Origin: Trichoplax sp. H2
Taxonomy: Eukaryota > Placozoa > Uniplacotomia > Trichoplacea
Length of the DNA: 64,000 bases
Direction: 5' to 3'
Assembly: GCA_003344405.1 (NCBI GenBank)
Contig: NOWV01000040.1
Coordinates: 310,001-374,000 of the forward strand
The notes under the pieces were generated by a model. It searched no databases. It was not told the DNA's origin and was given only the letters and a program-made list of their open reading frames with translations. Positions 24,496 to 38,219 of this stretch are shown in pieces (position 1 is the first letter of the stretch; the number at the start of each line of letters is the position of its first letter). The translations under genes were made by a program, and so were the position numbers.

Positions 24496-27400
24496 ATGTA
24501 GTTCAGACTTAGCCGAAATTAGAGACATCAATCGGACTAGGTGCAACTCTATCATTCTACAAGAAACTGAAACACTAACCAGATAGATAGACTGCAACTG
24601 CACATATAAATACATGTTTAATGTACCTAAAAGATATTAGTTCAGTTCTGCTAGCCATTTACAGTATCTATCTGCTCTACAGCCATATCCAAATGGGTTA
24701 ATGTCGTGTATGTCACAACTGCTTACTAATTCTGTATTGTAGATTTAAAGAATATTAATATTACGTAGTAATTCACAGTGTTGTGCTATCTTCCATGTAG
24801 TAAAACTCTTCCATTATGTACGGGTATGTTGACTTAATTCTAACATTCAAACACAAATAAATTTCAAAGCTTACTTAGCATTTCGGAAGAGAATTAATGT
24901 GTCATTAAAGCCGACAGTAATCTATAATAATCGATTAATTATAAGCATGAACTAAGATACTAAAAGTTAAATCTGTTATGTTCTTCAATAATAAGTTCAC
25001 TCCGTGAGTAAGATTGATAACCGCATTTTATTATTAGTTGATCGGTATTTATAGCTACACGAGGTTACACCTCGATACGATTACAGTTTATACTTCGCAC
25101 TACAATTAGTAACTTATCAGTCCGCCTTTTACAATGCTATCACCTACTGTATTACAAGTACTATCATACAATCATCATATACGTACATATATAGTGTTTC
25201 CTTTATTTATGCCTTTATGGTTAAGATATCGTATTTAATCTATTACGAACTATATATACAACAAAATCATTATTAAATACAGAGCGAAGAATTTTACTCT
25301 ACCTCTAATGTATGAGTACAATATGTTAGCTTGTAGCTATCGAATATCGTATATCATAAAAAGAAAAACTGTATCGAATAAAGTATATTTAGTCACCATT
25401 ATTAAACCGTTGATTCACAATTCTTTTTTATAATGAAGCTCTGAAATAGGGTGTTGTACTATACTATAAAGATATTTCAATATTTAATTTCCTAGTAGGG
25501 AAACACCTGCCACAAGGCAGCCTTTCCTTTAGGTATTGTTATGACACAATTAATTCATGACTAGTTAAGAAGTATTCTAGATGCTATCCAGTTTTTATCT
25601 ACGTACTAAATTTCTGCATTTGCTACAGAACTACTGCATTTCCTTTTATCGATATCTAGTGCTGATCGTTATTTTTTATTCCTATAATTAATTTCTACAT
25701 ATGCTCACTGTCCTATTTACGGTGACGATCAAGGAATCTCGAAAGCTAAGACTAAATGTCACTAAAATTGGATAGCAATTTTTCACGTCATAACATAAGC
25801 TTAATCATAACTAAAAAATGATGTAATCTTTCATCGATTAGTACGGTAGCTCCTTGTCGTAACGAAACTTAACCATATAAATATAGAACTTATGTAATGT
25901 AGATTGTAATCTCTAGAGCTTAAGGGATTTAACTTCTGTATAATACTTTATCGCAATAATATTTACCGTGTAGGAATGAATATGATCGCAATTAGAAAAT
26001 CTTTCTCCGGTTGGTAATGTTAATCCTAACACGGAAGATTTTGCTACGGAGATGTGAAAGGAAACCACATCCAACGTAATTTATGACATAAATTTTATAT
26101 TTGTAACGCAAAATCTAAATTTAATCGTAATATATTACTCTATCGAGGTGACTACAGATTTTCTTTACGTAAGATTAACCATCATCGTTATTTTTCCTTA
26201 AACTTTACCCAAATGTAGCAAAAATTTTACCAACTTGGAGATATATTTAAATCGTGTCTTATATGACCTAAAATTAATATTCCATCCTTTCTTTGCCTAT
26301 AGTTATAATTATGATCGTAGTTAGATTACAAAGGAAGTAACTAATTCATAAAGGAAATAAATAAACTAGAAAAAAGAGCATTGTGATTTCCTGAAAGACA
26401 TGTTAAAGATGTACAGTACTGCTTTTGTAACTATCTATTTCACTACCTAATAAGTCAAACATTGTATCTGTCCATGAATATCTAATAACTGCAATTCATT
26501 AGATGCAAGCTATTGGAAATAAACACAGTAAACGTATTCATTCCTTACCAATAAGAATCTATTAAATTATTAGTAAGCATGATTGACGAGTATACATTAA
26601 TTCTGGTCATAATTTTTATGGTCATATTGGTAACTCTTTTATTCTGTATGGAGTACAATTATGGATAATTTACATCTTGAATGATAAAACTGATCACCAT
26701 TTCCGGAACTGTTTATAATGTTATCAAATGGCTAACAAAATTTCTTGGCATAACCAGAATAGGATTATACTGAATGTAATAATATTCATTAGGATCTCCA
26801 TCCTTATTAAATTATTCCATTAATGTAATTACCCTTGCGATCAATATTTCTTTTGTACGTTACTGTCTTTTAGCTTCTGCCTTTGTGGTATTTAAATAGA
26901 ACATTGTCTACTACATCTACCATTATCTTAGCAATTATTATGTACCAAATCTAATTCAAAATACCACTACTGAAAAACTGGCCTATGCCTCTTCTTAGCG
27001 TTAATTAAAAACTCTCCAAGCATTTTGTCCACCACTCGAAAATAGGTACAAAGCTTTAATGTACTATCATCTACGTAATTACTTCATTATCACCATTGTC
27101 GTACAAGGATTACATGGAGTAAATCTAATATTAGTCTTAGCAATTATTAAATTACTGGTCACATATACCAGCTTATTCTCATAAACAGTCCTTGCAAGTA
27201 GTAAATAACCGAGATGATGGTACACACATACATCTGTATAGCTAATCGATAATTACACGTCAAATAAAAAATATTGTGTTTAAGTGCAATAATTCTTCTA
27301 CATTTATATTAAATCAATCATTATATGATTGTGAATGTTACAATTTATTTTCTTATTGTTAGTGAAATTGCAGCGCTTAATTTAATCAAGCCCAAGATGG

Positions 27401-29660
27401 TCTAGTTATTTTAAAATTAAATAAATTTGGATTAGTTATAATTAATACAGTAGATGTACAGTACTGTAATATTAGAGCATAAAAAATTCAAAGCTATTTA
27501 TTCTCTAAGATTTAGATTAGGATCAACATCTTTTGAATCCAGGCAAATTTTACCGATCACTAAAAAATAACAACGTATTAAATTCAGGTTATCATCTTTA
27601 AAAGTAGAAGTACAAATAAATAGTGCGTAATGAAATGACGTAATATTTTTAATTTTCTTTGAATCTTACTATAGTCCACACATAGCGATCTATTAGTCCA
27701 CCCACCACTAGAAAAGGTTTTTGTAATTCATAAAACTGTAAATTGAAATACCAGAACAAAATAGCTATATAATTATGAACTATAGGACATTCATGTAATG
27801 ATATAGTTCAAGGTATAATTTAATAACTGAATTTCGCAAAAAAATCAAGTGTTATCGTGATATAGTGGATTATAGCAATGCACGACCTAACATTTAAATA
27901 ATTAACTAAAACAGGCTCATAAAACCTTATGGTGCAGGAAAAACTAAAATATGCGCCTCGCTGTATTTTGCTATACTAACAATAGTGATCAATAGCACGT
28001 CAATAACCAAAATGATCAAATATTCAAAGTGAATTTGCCTCAATTAATCTTGAACTACCGGGTGATGGAACTCTTGGTAAAGGTCAATGCAATGGATTGT
28101 ATGACTAATGCATCATAATAACACTCCGGAAAACTGCAATTATTTCATCACAGTGGCAAATTTCATCTCTATCACAACAAAACTACAAGTTGTTACCGCT
28201 ATATATCTCGGCTAAAGTAAATCAATAATAGAATCTGTTATTACCTATATCTTACCATTACAACAAAGTCAAACTAGGCTAGAGACGGGCTTTGGGACAA
28301 ATACTGCTCAGAGCATAGCATAAAGTAGGAAAGTGTCATATCTAGATAAATTTAGGGTATAATATCGGATTGCTATATTTAGCTAGGTAGAATGAGTCCG
28401 GATAAATTAAGTAATCATGTTTTAATATCTTAATTTTATTGTAAAGATATTCATTAGGTCAAACATTACTTAAAAATAAATTTGACGCAATCAATAAATA
28501 ACATTTGTGCAGACTGATAATTATTACATGCATGTATCAAATGCTTGAAGTTTATTTTATAGAATCCAATAGTTATATTTAGCTACGGATCTAGACACCG
28601 TATTTTCAAAATTTTGGTACCATGCGTGATGAAGCAATTTGAGTTAAGTAAAAGTTTGAAATGATTTTTTCCCATAAATTAATATTAATAAAGGAAGTTT
28701 AAATAAGTATAAGCACCACTAATGGACATGGTCTTGCAGCATAGTTGTATTAAAATCAGACTAAAATTAGACTAATTTTAATTATCATCTTCGTCTTAAG
28801 TTAGATAACTGTATTAGATAATCTCTTTACTGCAAAATTTCAACCTTTCTGGTTTAAAAATATTACTTCATGCTTAATAACCCTTTATATTATATTAGTC
28901 ATGATTAAATGTGATAATTACAGAAAATAATTCAGATTAAAAATTTCTTTCCATCCCATCAGACAAATCCTTATATTCATAATTTAAAGCTTATACACAT
29001 CTGATTTAAAATAATGTTAGTTACATTTATTTATCATCATTATTTACTGAAAATTAAACATATGTAACTAATAATAGAGATTAATTAATATTACTGTATG
29101 TTAATACTTAACATCGAAAGAAATTTTTAATTCTATCGTTTAAGGAAATGCATTTATTATTTTATTAAAGTAATTTCTGTTATTAATAATTAACTTACTA
29201 TATTACTAAAACATATTCTATTTACTATAGAAGCTAATATGACGACATGATAGCTAAAAATAGCTAACAGCGTATGATAATTTCGTAGGTACACAAATAC
29301 TACCCCGTGAATACTAGAATTTCTTTCCTTTAATTGAGTTTTATTACCGATGTCTGTCGGTGTGCATCATCAACATAAAACCATAGCATGTTTACCATTT
29401 TATGAAGTACCTGTAAATCATCAGCTAAAATTATTTAGCCTTTCTACAGTGTTTATCTGCTTTAGCATACATGTCTTTCATACTTAATCATTAACAATTC
29501 ATCGAGAGAACTTCAATTAAATAATATTTATATATAAGCTCACTAATGAAAGCATGTCAAGCGTATATTGTGATCAATTTATTGATTTGCTATTTACCGC
29601 CCTCTTACCGGATCACCTGATAACAAAAATTTTGTTTATGCATATCTCAATTTCTGAAGG
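24496..29660. other. Intergenic region between insulin-like genes 1 and 2
   Basis: About 5 kb without a recognisable gene. Apart from the 118-bp element at 24973-25090 I see only AT-rich sequence and no further insulin-like remnant. Confidence 0.5.
24973..25090 (-). repeat. 118-bp dispersed element, copy 2
   Basis: Exact reverse complement of 4897-5014, including the CGAGGT-GTA-ACCTCG hairpin. Flanking sequence is unrelated on the side that can be compared. Complete identity over 118 bp, 20 kb away and in opposite orientation, indicates recent movement or a multicopy conserved element. Confidence 0.75.
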
Positions 29661-29668
29661 TATAAAAG
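29661..29668 (+). promoter_or_regulatory. TATA box of insulin-like gene 2
   Basis: TATAAAAG lies about 85 bp before the donor CAACA|GTAAGC at 29747/29748. It heads the leader exon of the second gene, in the same arrangement as genes 1 and 3. Confidence 0.65.
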
Positions 29669-29689
29669 CCCAAGACTTTACGTCTATAT

Positions 29690-29747
29690 CACAGAATTTA
29701 TCTCCAAACGATCAAATCGCAAACATCAAGTAATTCTACCTTCAACA
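29690..29747 (+). other. Non-coding 5' leader exon of insulin-like gene 2 (inferred)
   Basis: This short leader ends TTCAACA|GTAAGC. A good acceptor, TTCCTATCTAG, at 29976/29977 leads to the coding exon, 25 bp before the ATG at 30002. The leader end resembles those of genes 1 (ATCAACTA) and 3 (CTTCAACC). Confidence 0.55.
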
Positions 29748-30001
29748 GTAAGCTTACGAAAGAAAATTTTTAATATCTTAAATTCTTATCTACTTAATTT
29801 ATACATGTAACACTGTCAAATTGCATTAAACGTTGCAGAAAAAGCGCTTACAGAAGCATTACTATAGAAGAAATGTTAATTGTCTACTGTAAATTTTAGA
29901 AATTAGACAGTTTTAACCAATTTTTAATATTCAAATAGCATATGATTTAATCATTACTTATTTATTTCCTATCTAGCGATCTCTTAATTTTTTAAAACAA
30001 A

Positions 30002-30497
30002 ATGGGATCCCGCCAAATCACTTTACTTGCCTTGATTCTTCTTGCATTTATCATTATTGACGTCAATTGCAGCGAACCACGACAATTCTGTGCTCCTGAT
30101 TGCTTCGACTGGCTAGTAGAAAATTGTCCTCCATTTAATCCTGCCAGATCAGGTATATATAGCAATCGATCAAAAGAAGTAGCGGCTTAGTATTGTACTT
30201 CTACGAGTTGTTAGGAACTACAAGAAAATTAAGTTTAATTCCATTACAGTACGTGATAATGCTTCTATCGTAAATAGTTCTATGTGTAGAATACATCAAA
30301 GCTACATTATTCTATCATGATTTCTTCTATATACTTAATTTTTTGAATTCTTTTAATATGTTACTGTAGCTATTGGATTAAGGCATTCCTTCCATCATAT
30401 TCGAAACATCTACCGTCACGTTGCTCGAGATCTTCATGCTGACTGCTGTGAACAACCTGGTTGTACTGAAGAAACCGTTATTAATTACTACTGCTAG
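30002..30497 (+). CDS. Insulin-like peptide 2 (extra Cys in B chain, no dibasic site)
   Basis: Exons 30002-30152 and 30370-30497 join in phase 1 and give 92 aa. The signal peptide covers about residues 1-23. The B chain is FCAPDCFDWLVENCP, with C30-x11-C42 plus an additional Cys34 absent from the other three copies. The A chain is CCEQPGCTEETVINYYC (CC-x4-C-x9-C). The segment linking the two chains has single Arg residues but no KR or RR pair, so the peptide may stay single-chain like an IGF, or be cut by another protease. The seventh Cys could allow a disulfide-linked dimer. The A-chain exon closely resembles that of gene 3 (ARDLH.DCC.QPGCTEETVI), indicating a recent tandem duplication. It is the same length as gene 3. 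Confidence 0.88.
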
Positions 30498-33400
30498 CAT
30501 CAGAGGAATACCGTCCAACCAATATCAAGATCTAATCTATCAATAATATTTAAATAGATTGACTGAAATTTATATTATGTAAATTTTTCTCCATTTCAAG
30601 GGTAACAAATTTCATTTAATCGATCAGCGTTTTACAGGCCAACTTAGTAAATTGCTTCCATATATTTTGCGGAAATCAAGAGCCAGTATGATTTTCAAAT
30701 CTTAGTGTATCTATTTTAAATTTATTGCGGAAACATCCTACGTCATCAATGCGTTTCTATACCAAGATAAAGCTCTATGGAAAAATCCATAAAATGTTAA
30801 TAAAGTAAATTTCAAATAAGATAAAAGTTCTATGGAACAATCCATTAAATGTTAATAAAGCAAACTTCAAATCAAATGATTGTGGACTGTAAAAAATAGA
30901 GATTTAATTCCATCGCTTATCGATCATAAGAGAATTACTATTCCAACGAGATGATTTTTGCGTCTTTAATTTAAAGTAATTAACTGCCCATATCCTAAAG
31001 TACCTATTTTTCGTCTACAATGTTATATACCGATTCCATATTCTACATGTAAACTTTTCTAGAAATAACAACCGAGCCTTTACTACACCTACAGATTTTT
31101 ACTAATCTTCGGAGATACTCATATACTGTATATAAAGATATACTTTCTCGTCTATAGTACGCCGTCATTTATGCTAAATGTTTAAGTTATTACCGTATTT
31201 GCCATATATTCTGAATTTGGATATTGAATAGCCTATAATATTAGAATAGTCACGTGTGGCTTTCATACATAGCCGAGATCTATAAATCTTTATTTCTATC
31301 CATCAGCGATCTTAAGTCATATTGCAACTATTTAAGCTAGCATTATCCGATCATAAGTCTCATAATATTAGTCACAAGTTTGTTAACTAGAGTAAATGTA
31401 ATCTTATTTTACTTGTTTAATAATTACTATATTAATAATTTAATTAGTATCATTAATAGCTAATTTTTGATGGCTTTCATAAAAAGATACATAACAAAGG
31501 AAAAATAGTTGTGGCATCAATACTGAAATATTATACATTTAAAAATTATCACCTGCTACTGTAATTTTCATGTTGTCGCGTACTACAGTAAAATCTGTAA
31601 ATTCTGGGATACGATACTATAGCGTAACACTCTAAACATGTTGTAGGATACCTCTTAATCAAGTGATTTCTTTAATAATATAATCTTGGCATTCGCTACC
31701 TGCTTCATATACTGTATATGCTGCAGTGTTTATGGTTACACATTAAAGTTGGTTTTCCAGGAGTATGGTAGTCATCATTCAATACCCATATACCACACAT
31801 ATTACAAATGTCACAAAATCATCCTATGACATTCTAAATTAGCTAATTAAGTATTCTTAGAGTAAGTAATTCAAATTAAATAATATTTTAAATGGAAGCT
31901 TTACATTTCAGTCTTGGAATGTTAGTATTCATTGCTGGTACCATCGCAGGGTAATCTCATACCTATCTTAGGTTATCGTATTAAATGCATTTTAAGCTAA
32001 TATCAAGTGTTCAAATTATGCTTTTAACGAGAAATACTATCTACTACCCTGCAATACAGTATTAATATTCGTCATTATTGTAAACTGTATCTTATAATAT
32101 CTTCATTTTAGCTAATTAATTTCTTTACGAGTTAGTATTTAAGGGTTAACGTACGAGCCAAATTTCATTTATTTTTCACCTTCGAAATGTCATCTCATTA
32201 TGATATAATTCCATCGAAGGCTTAGATTGCGAACAATAATTATGATAGCAAAGTATTCAAGGAATATGTAAATATTCTCTTTCAGCAAAGAACCTATTAC
32301 GACAAATTTTTTCTTTTAATAATGTAATAATCGAAAACCAAGTATTCGTTTTCAAATCGTTTCAGTTACTAATAATTTGTATTTTTAATCGTTTTCAATA
32401 CTGTCTCAGTAGACCTGAGAAAGGTTCGGTTCGGTTTAATACATTTATGTTCTATGCCTGTCTATACATACATACTGTACATTTTCCAGTTCATATTTAC
32501 GATTAAATCTGCAATTAAATCACCGTATAACTCTTTATTTTTTGCTAGATATTAATTCGTGAGCTTTCGATCAATACTATAAAATGCATTTATATATTTA
32601 AACTAACACATCACCATGTATGCAATCCAATTAGATACCGATGCTTAATATTTTATCCGGTGATGTTATAAAATGTAACTCCTGTGCTGTATATTGCTAA
32701 GACAGTGTAGCTATTACCTCTCCGATTTTAAAATTTGTTAATAGACTGCGTAACTTGTCCACCTTACATAATATTTTCCAACATGATATTATTTATTTTT
32801 AGGACAGATTAAGCTTAATACCATAGCTTTTATTTAGAAATATTATTTACAATCTGTTATTCTATAAAGTTTCTTGCACATCATAATTGAGTTCGAATGA
32901 AGTAAATAAATGATTGGATGAAGTGGGAATAAAGCTTTGGATGCAAAAAAATTTTTTATTTAGTTTATCAATGGTAATAATAAAAATATAATATAAATTA
33001 TGATGTCATATAGTATAGTGTACAAATATACAGAACTAATATTGATATACAGTTACATAAAAATACATTTAGAAACACGCTATCTACGCATATGAAAGCC
33101 AATTGAAATATCATGTTTACATCAGGCGCTCTATGAGCCTGTAATAATAAGGCCAGTATTTACCTTTTCTTGAAAATAAGACATTACGATATTGTAGAAA
33201 TTAACTCTGTTCACTACTTACCAATACTGTTAATGATCATAAATCATTGCTGATATTTTTATAGCGCAATATTAAATAAAAGATGCATTGTTATTTATAG
33301 TTTTTAAAATCAATACTCTATCTTATCTTAGAACAGAACATTTCTAATATCAATTCTAGTCCATTCTTTTCTGTATGCATTTAATCAAAAATTCAGTTGG

Positions 33401-34165
33401 AGCTAAAATTAACACCTTAAGGTAACTATTCAGCTGCTTCATACTATTGTTGACTTCAAGATATTAAAAAATCAGGTATCCTAAAAATATTTATCTTCTA
33501 CTGAAATGCTTTAGCTTTAATGATGTTGTATAGCCATAATGCTCGTCAATAGCTTTAATTAGAAACAGCTAGCATTCTTTAAGCGAAAATGTCATCAAAG
33601 AAACTATATTATAATCTAAAAATATTTTCCCGGTATATCATTGTAGCACTCAATCATTTGTGCATAGAATTAACAGGATTAAAAGCAGTAATAAATTAAG
33701 CTACACTCATTACTTGTACGATTTTGATTTCCGTAATACATTTTTAATTCTTCCATTATTTACTTTTGTCGTCAACTTAAAAGCTATTTTTATTCATCCT
33801 CTGTACAATTTAGATTTAATCAAACCTTAACTACAACCTAACTACTAAGAAAATACTCATAACAATACTATACTAAAACTATATATATCAATTTTATCTA
33901 GTTAAATAATAATTGCAAAAGCATGATCTTGGTGCGCCATCCTACGATATTTGTATTTAATCATTAATATTGTATATATTTTACACTATCATTTATATCT
34001 TTTTCTTTTATTAGCGCTGTTATTTATAAGACGAAATAAGAGTAGCAAAATACTTAAAACATTCTAATGCTGTGATATGGAATTGCAATCCATTAACTTT
34101 GAATTTTATCATAATATTGATTCTATTTTTAAGATTTTTACACCTGCCACTGCGAAATGTGAAAC
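30498..34165. other. Intergenic region between insulin-like genes 2 and 3
   Basis: No gene recognised. A two-copy repeat with a unit of about 54 bp (CTATGGAAAAATCCATAAAATG, then TAATAAAGTAAATTTCAAAT) lies at 30766-30875, just downstream of gene 2. The rest is AT-rich sequence without supportable structure. Confidence 0.5.
30766..30875. repeat. Two-copy tandem repeat, about 54 bp unit
   Basis: The phrase GATAAAGCTCTATGGAAAAATCCATAAAATGTTAATAAAGTAAATTTCAAAT is followed immediately by a second copy with a handful of changes. Each unit contains the small inverted repeat ATGGA...TCCAT. Confidence 0.75.
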
Positions 34166-34173
34166 TATATAAG
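34166..34173 (+). promoter_or_regulatory. TATA box of insulin-like gene 3
   Basis: TATATAAG, identical to that of gene 1, precedes a leader that ends CTTCAACC|GTAAGC at 34255/34256. Confidence 0.65.
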
Positions 34174-34195
34174 GCGGACGAAAACAGTCTAAGAT

Positions 34196-34255
34196 CATTT
34201 ACTGTCACATTAACGTAGCCAGACTTTGAAAGATCCTCAAGACTTATCTTCAACC
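34196..34255 (+). other. Non-coding 5' leader exon of insulin-like gene 3 (inferred)
   Basis: The leader is bounded by the TATA box and the GTAAGC donor. The next acceptor, CTCTTATTTTACAG at 34412/34413, gives a 74-bp untranslated segment before the ATG at 34487. Confidence 0.55.
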
Positions 34256-34486
34256 GTAAGCAAAATAGAAGTTGATCAAACGATTAATTCTTATTACTAA
34301 TGTTTCATTTCTTATACAATTGCAAACTATATTAACTTGTATTTTCTACCTTACTTAAATTTTATTGCTATAAAGTCTATAAGTAAAAGAGTCATTGACT
34401 CTTATTTTACAGCTAGAGTAAATTCTGATCAATTTCCATTAAACTGTTCTACTTTCTTAAGATCAAGTGATACCTTACCTATAAAA

Positions 34487-34995
34487 ATGAAATCTCAAGT
34501 ATTCGCCATTATCGCTTTGGTTGTCGTAGCCATTGTCATCGTTGATGCTACCGGTACACAGCAGCAATTTTGTGCTCCCGATGCATTTGACTGGCTAATT
34601 AACAATTGTCCAACGAAGCGCCATGTAGCAGTAAATGGTATGATGTAACTACAAAATCTATTGATGATAGCAGTAATGACTTGAAAATAGGCTTGAAATC
34701 AGTACTGAACTTATAATTATATTTCAAAAATCGTTGATGATTATTTATGGTTTAACTGCATAATATATCACTTTTTATCTTTTCAATTTTGAGACTAAAG
34801 ATTAACCCTTTTCGGTTTATGAAATTATCGATTAACAATTCTACATCATTTTAATTTCGTCTTCTAGGCTTACGATTCCGACGCAGTACACTTCGTCTTC
34901 GCCATCTTTACCAAAACATAGCCCGAGATCTTCATACGGATTGTTGCGGACAGCCAGGCTGTACTGAAGAAACTGTCATACAAAACTATTGCTAA
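34487..34995 (+). CDS. Insulin-like peptide 3
   Basis: Exons 34487-34637 and 34868-34995 join in phase 1 and give 92 aa. I chose the ATG at 34487 because it opens directly into a signal peptide (MKSQVFAIIALVVVAIVIVD) at the same position as in gene 2; an upstream in-frame ATG at 34337 lies in the leader intron. The B chain is FCAPDAFDWLINNCP (C29-x11-C41). The A chain is CCGQPGCTEETVIQNYC (CC-x4-C-x9-C). The C-peptide has KR and RR pairs, so two-chain processing is plausible, in contrast to its near twin, gene 2. The donor used is AATG|GTATGA; an earlier GTAAAT would break the phase. Confidence 0.88.
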
Positions 34996-37900
34996 AACAG
35001 CAAGAAAATATTCAACTAACATGGGAATTTGTTTACAATATATACATGTACTAAGCAATATTGATGTTAAAGCAATTATGCTATAGTTTTATGTTGTGTG
35101 TATCAGCTCTTCCTGATATAAACGGCAAAATTATCCGTTCTCTAATATAGTACTTGCTATATATTGTTAGCTACAGTAGGAGTAGACACTTAGATTATCA
35201 ATATTTAATCCATTAAATCGTGTATTTCATCATCATTTCAGTGGATTGTTGAAAATTTAATAGCTAGAAGTCTAACACTTAAGAATTGGTTAGTGAAATA
35301 AAGATATTCATCATTAATCAAAAATTGCCTGACATAGATCTAAGATCCCAAGGTTGATAAATAAAGTGATTGATAAAGTTAGATTGCATCTCAATTAAAA
35401 TTCGTCTAAATTTATTTTATTTCTCAATTGGTGACAATTACGTAATCAAGACATTCAAGAACATTCACATAAATATTAATTTCAGATTTGAGACAGCATA
35501 AAAAATTAGACAACATAGCTGGTATAGCAGTACTGATCTTCCATAAAATTATTAAATATCAGCTGTGATAGTTATAAACTCAGTTTTAATTTGCATCTTT
35601 TCACACTATAATTCTTCATCTATCACTTAATAAAGATGTATAAATTATCTTGTTCGCACTACACTATCATAAAGGGGCTATTTATTATCAAGGGATAGCC
35701 GTATAGTTATTAACTGTTTTGGAAATAACAGTTCAACTACAGATTAACGTTAGAATTTATTCAAAAATTCATTTATTCTTTTATTCGCCTTCATTGCTTA
35801 AAATAGTTTGGATATAAAGATGTACTGTAATACTACTCTTGAACCTTATGGAATACCTACTGTGAACTAATTTCATGATTTTTTTGTCTTTCTTATGTTA
35901 AATTTAGCTAGTATAATTTCTGTATCATACTACTACAAATCAACTTAGTAAAACTGAATTAATCGATGCAATATTATGGACATTTGCATGTTTAAGTCTA
36001 GCCAACAATTCATCACAATTTCTAATAATTAACAGGATGATTGTTGTGATGTTCAGATTTTTAACCTATCCGAAGGGATTCAGTTCTAATCCTGTTCCTA
36101 GAGTGTTTTTTTCAAAATATGCGTATATATAGAGTTTACTTAGCAAAGCAAAGCCGATGTTATTTTTATGGTATATATGTCAATTCGACAGTCTATAACA
36201 TGGAATTGTATACTACGGGAATAGCTATTAATCACGTTGCCAATGCACTTATGCAATTTTTAATAATATTTTATTTCTAATATGAACATACCGTATACTC
36301 ATGGAATAAGGGATCGTAATACGAACGCCGAGTTTTACTATCACCTTGATAATTCTTCCTATTATGTAATTGAAAGTCGATTAATGTAATCATTACATAT
36401 AAGGGTTTATAATTTTATTAATCTTATCGTTGTACTATAACTTTAATAATTCCTCCTGTTATATAATTGAAAATCGATTAACATAATTACTAAATAAAAG
36501 GGTTTTATAATTTTATTAAAAAGATCGAACGATAGTAAATTAATTAATACAAGCAAAGGTGTGTTGCACTTTCGAGAATAAATTACTTACCTTAGAAAAT
36601 ACGAACGAACCTTTGCAATTGAAGCTTATTAATCTGGCCGATCACGAGGTAACCTTATGTTTGTTTATTTATGATAATACTAATCACAATTAAAACTTTT
36701 TTTTTATCGTTAGCCTTGATTATCAAAGAAGCAATGCTTTGGTAGCTTTACATTTGTTCTTTAGGAATATTTTCTGTACGCAATTGTACTTTAAAGTCAA
36801 AAATGATACTTATATCAATTTAATTTTTACTATAAAATTCTTGAATTATATTAAGATTTAATATGCGGCCTGATTAAGTGTACATGAATCGGCTCGATCC
36901 TATATCTTTACGAATATTGCTGATAGCATAGAATCGTATACAGGCACCACGTATTTTAGGTTATTTATTTTAACGCTTCACGTACTAGACATATGTATCA
37001 GTACAGAAGTAGGTTTTAGATTAACATAGACAACATTTTGAATAGCTAAAAGATCAGTTATTTTTTAACTATTACCTGAGTTATCGTCATTTTAAGAATA
37101 TGAACTATAGGGTTTTCGATGCTACGAGTATTCGACTATTACTGTATATTATTATTTGATACTGAATTATTAAATGGCTTCTTCACTTAGACGGGTATCG
37201 TAGTACGGTATCAACTCTTTAACATGATGTAGGCAAGAAAGTTCATTCAAAAGGGATAATTTTAGAGCACTATGTATTTGCGAACGAATGCTTATCCATT
37301 AGAACGAAAGGATTATCATTTAGATTATAATAAATCCATAAGAAACGTCTCCTTATTAATGACAGTCTTAAATTACTTCCTTGTTTTTAACCTAACAATT
37401 CACAATTCACTTTCGATACTGCCATTTTGATACTTAATCCATTACATAACCTTTATTTAGCGTATGAGTTTTAACTTAATCAACACTTACTTTATTGACA
37501 TTCAGCTCTACACCACATACTATCGCCGTATTTCGTAACACATAATTACTGTAATTAGCTGAAATTATTGCACGTTTCTAAAAAAATGAATCATTATTCA
37601 AAACGATACGCAATAATGTTCACTAATGAACGACCATTCAAATATCCTAGGGAATATGTCATTCTATGAATAGTCAAAATTCTTTCTTTTTCTAACATGA
37701 TTTAATATAAAAGGAGAAAAGTTTCTAACAATCATTTAGAGGATTAGCACTTGATTCTTGTGTAGTAAAATCAACTGAATTATAAGAACAAAGTTGGTAA
37801 TAATGCGGTAAGCTATACACACCGAAGAAGCTTAAATGTAAAATGCATCATTAAAACATATTATAGCATTTTTCGGATAATTTAGGGTACAAATAGTATT

Positions 37901-38219
37901 ATACTTAAAGCTGTTATAGCAAATTTAGACTCTATACGTTATTTCCTACCATATTAAGTAGCTAGCAAGCATAATGATAGTTTTATAATCGAATCAGGAT
38001 CGCCTGTTATGGCTTTAACTCCAGACAAAAAGTAGCGAATAGTCCCTGGCGGTAGTAAGAGATTATATTGTTATTTCTGTTTCACCGTAGGACAATTACG
38101 GTATTAATTCTATCGCATGATTTTCGATATTTATCAACATCGATTTCTCAGCTGTCTTAACTGACCAAACACAGTATACACTAACTTTCTGATTCATTAT
38201 TGACAGTAGGAGAAAGCAG
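34996..38219. other. Intergenic region between insulin-like genes 3 and 4
   Basis: No gene recognised. A two-copy repeat of about 95 bp lies at 36350-36525. A TATAAAAG at about 37704 could head the transcript of gene 4, but no matching leader donor is evident. Confidence 0.45.
36350..36525. repeat. Two-copy tandem repeat, about 95 bp unit
   Basis: The sequence TAATTCTTCCTATTATGTAATTGAAAGTCGATTAA followed by AAGGGTTTATAATTTTATTAA is repeated immediately with a few substitutions. Confidence 0.7.

Noticed and set aside
34337-34486. Upstream ATG extending insulin-like peptide 3 by 50 residues
   Set aside because: The extension spans the leader intron and its acceptor; starting at 34487 gives a signal peptide aligned with genes 1 and 2.
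34870-35058. Minus-strand frame opposite insulin-like gene 3
   Set aside because: Antisense shadow of the A-chain exon.
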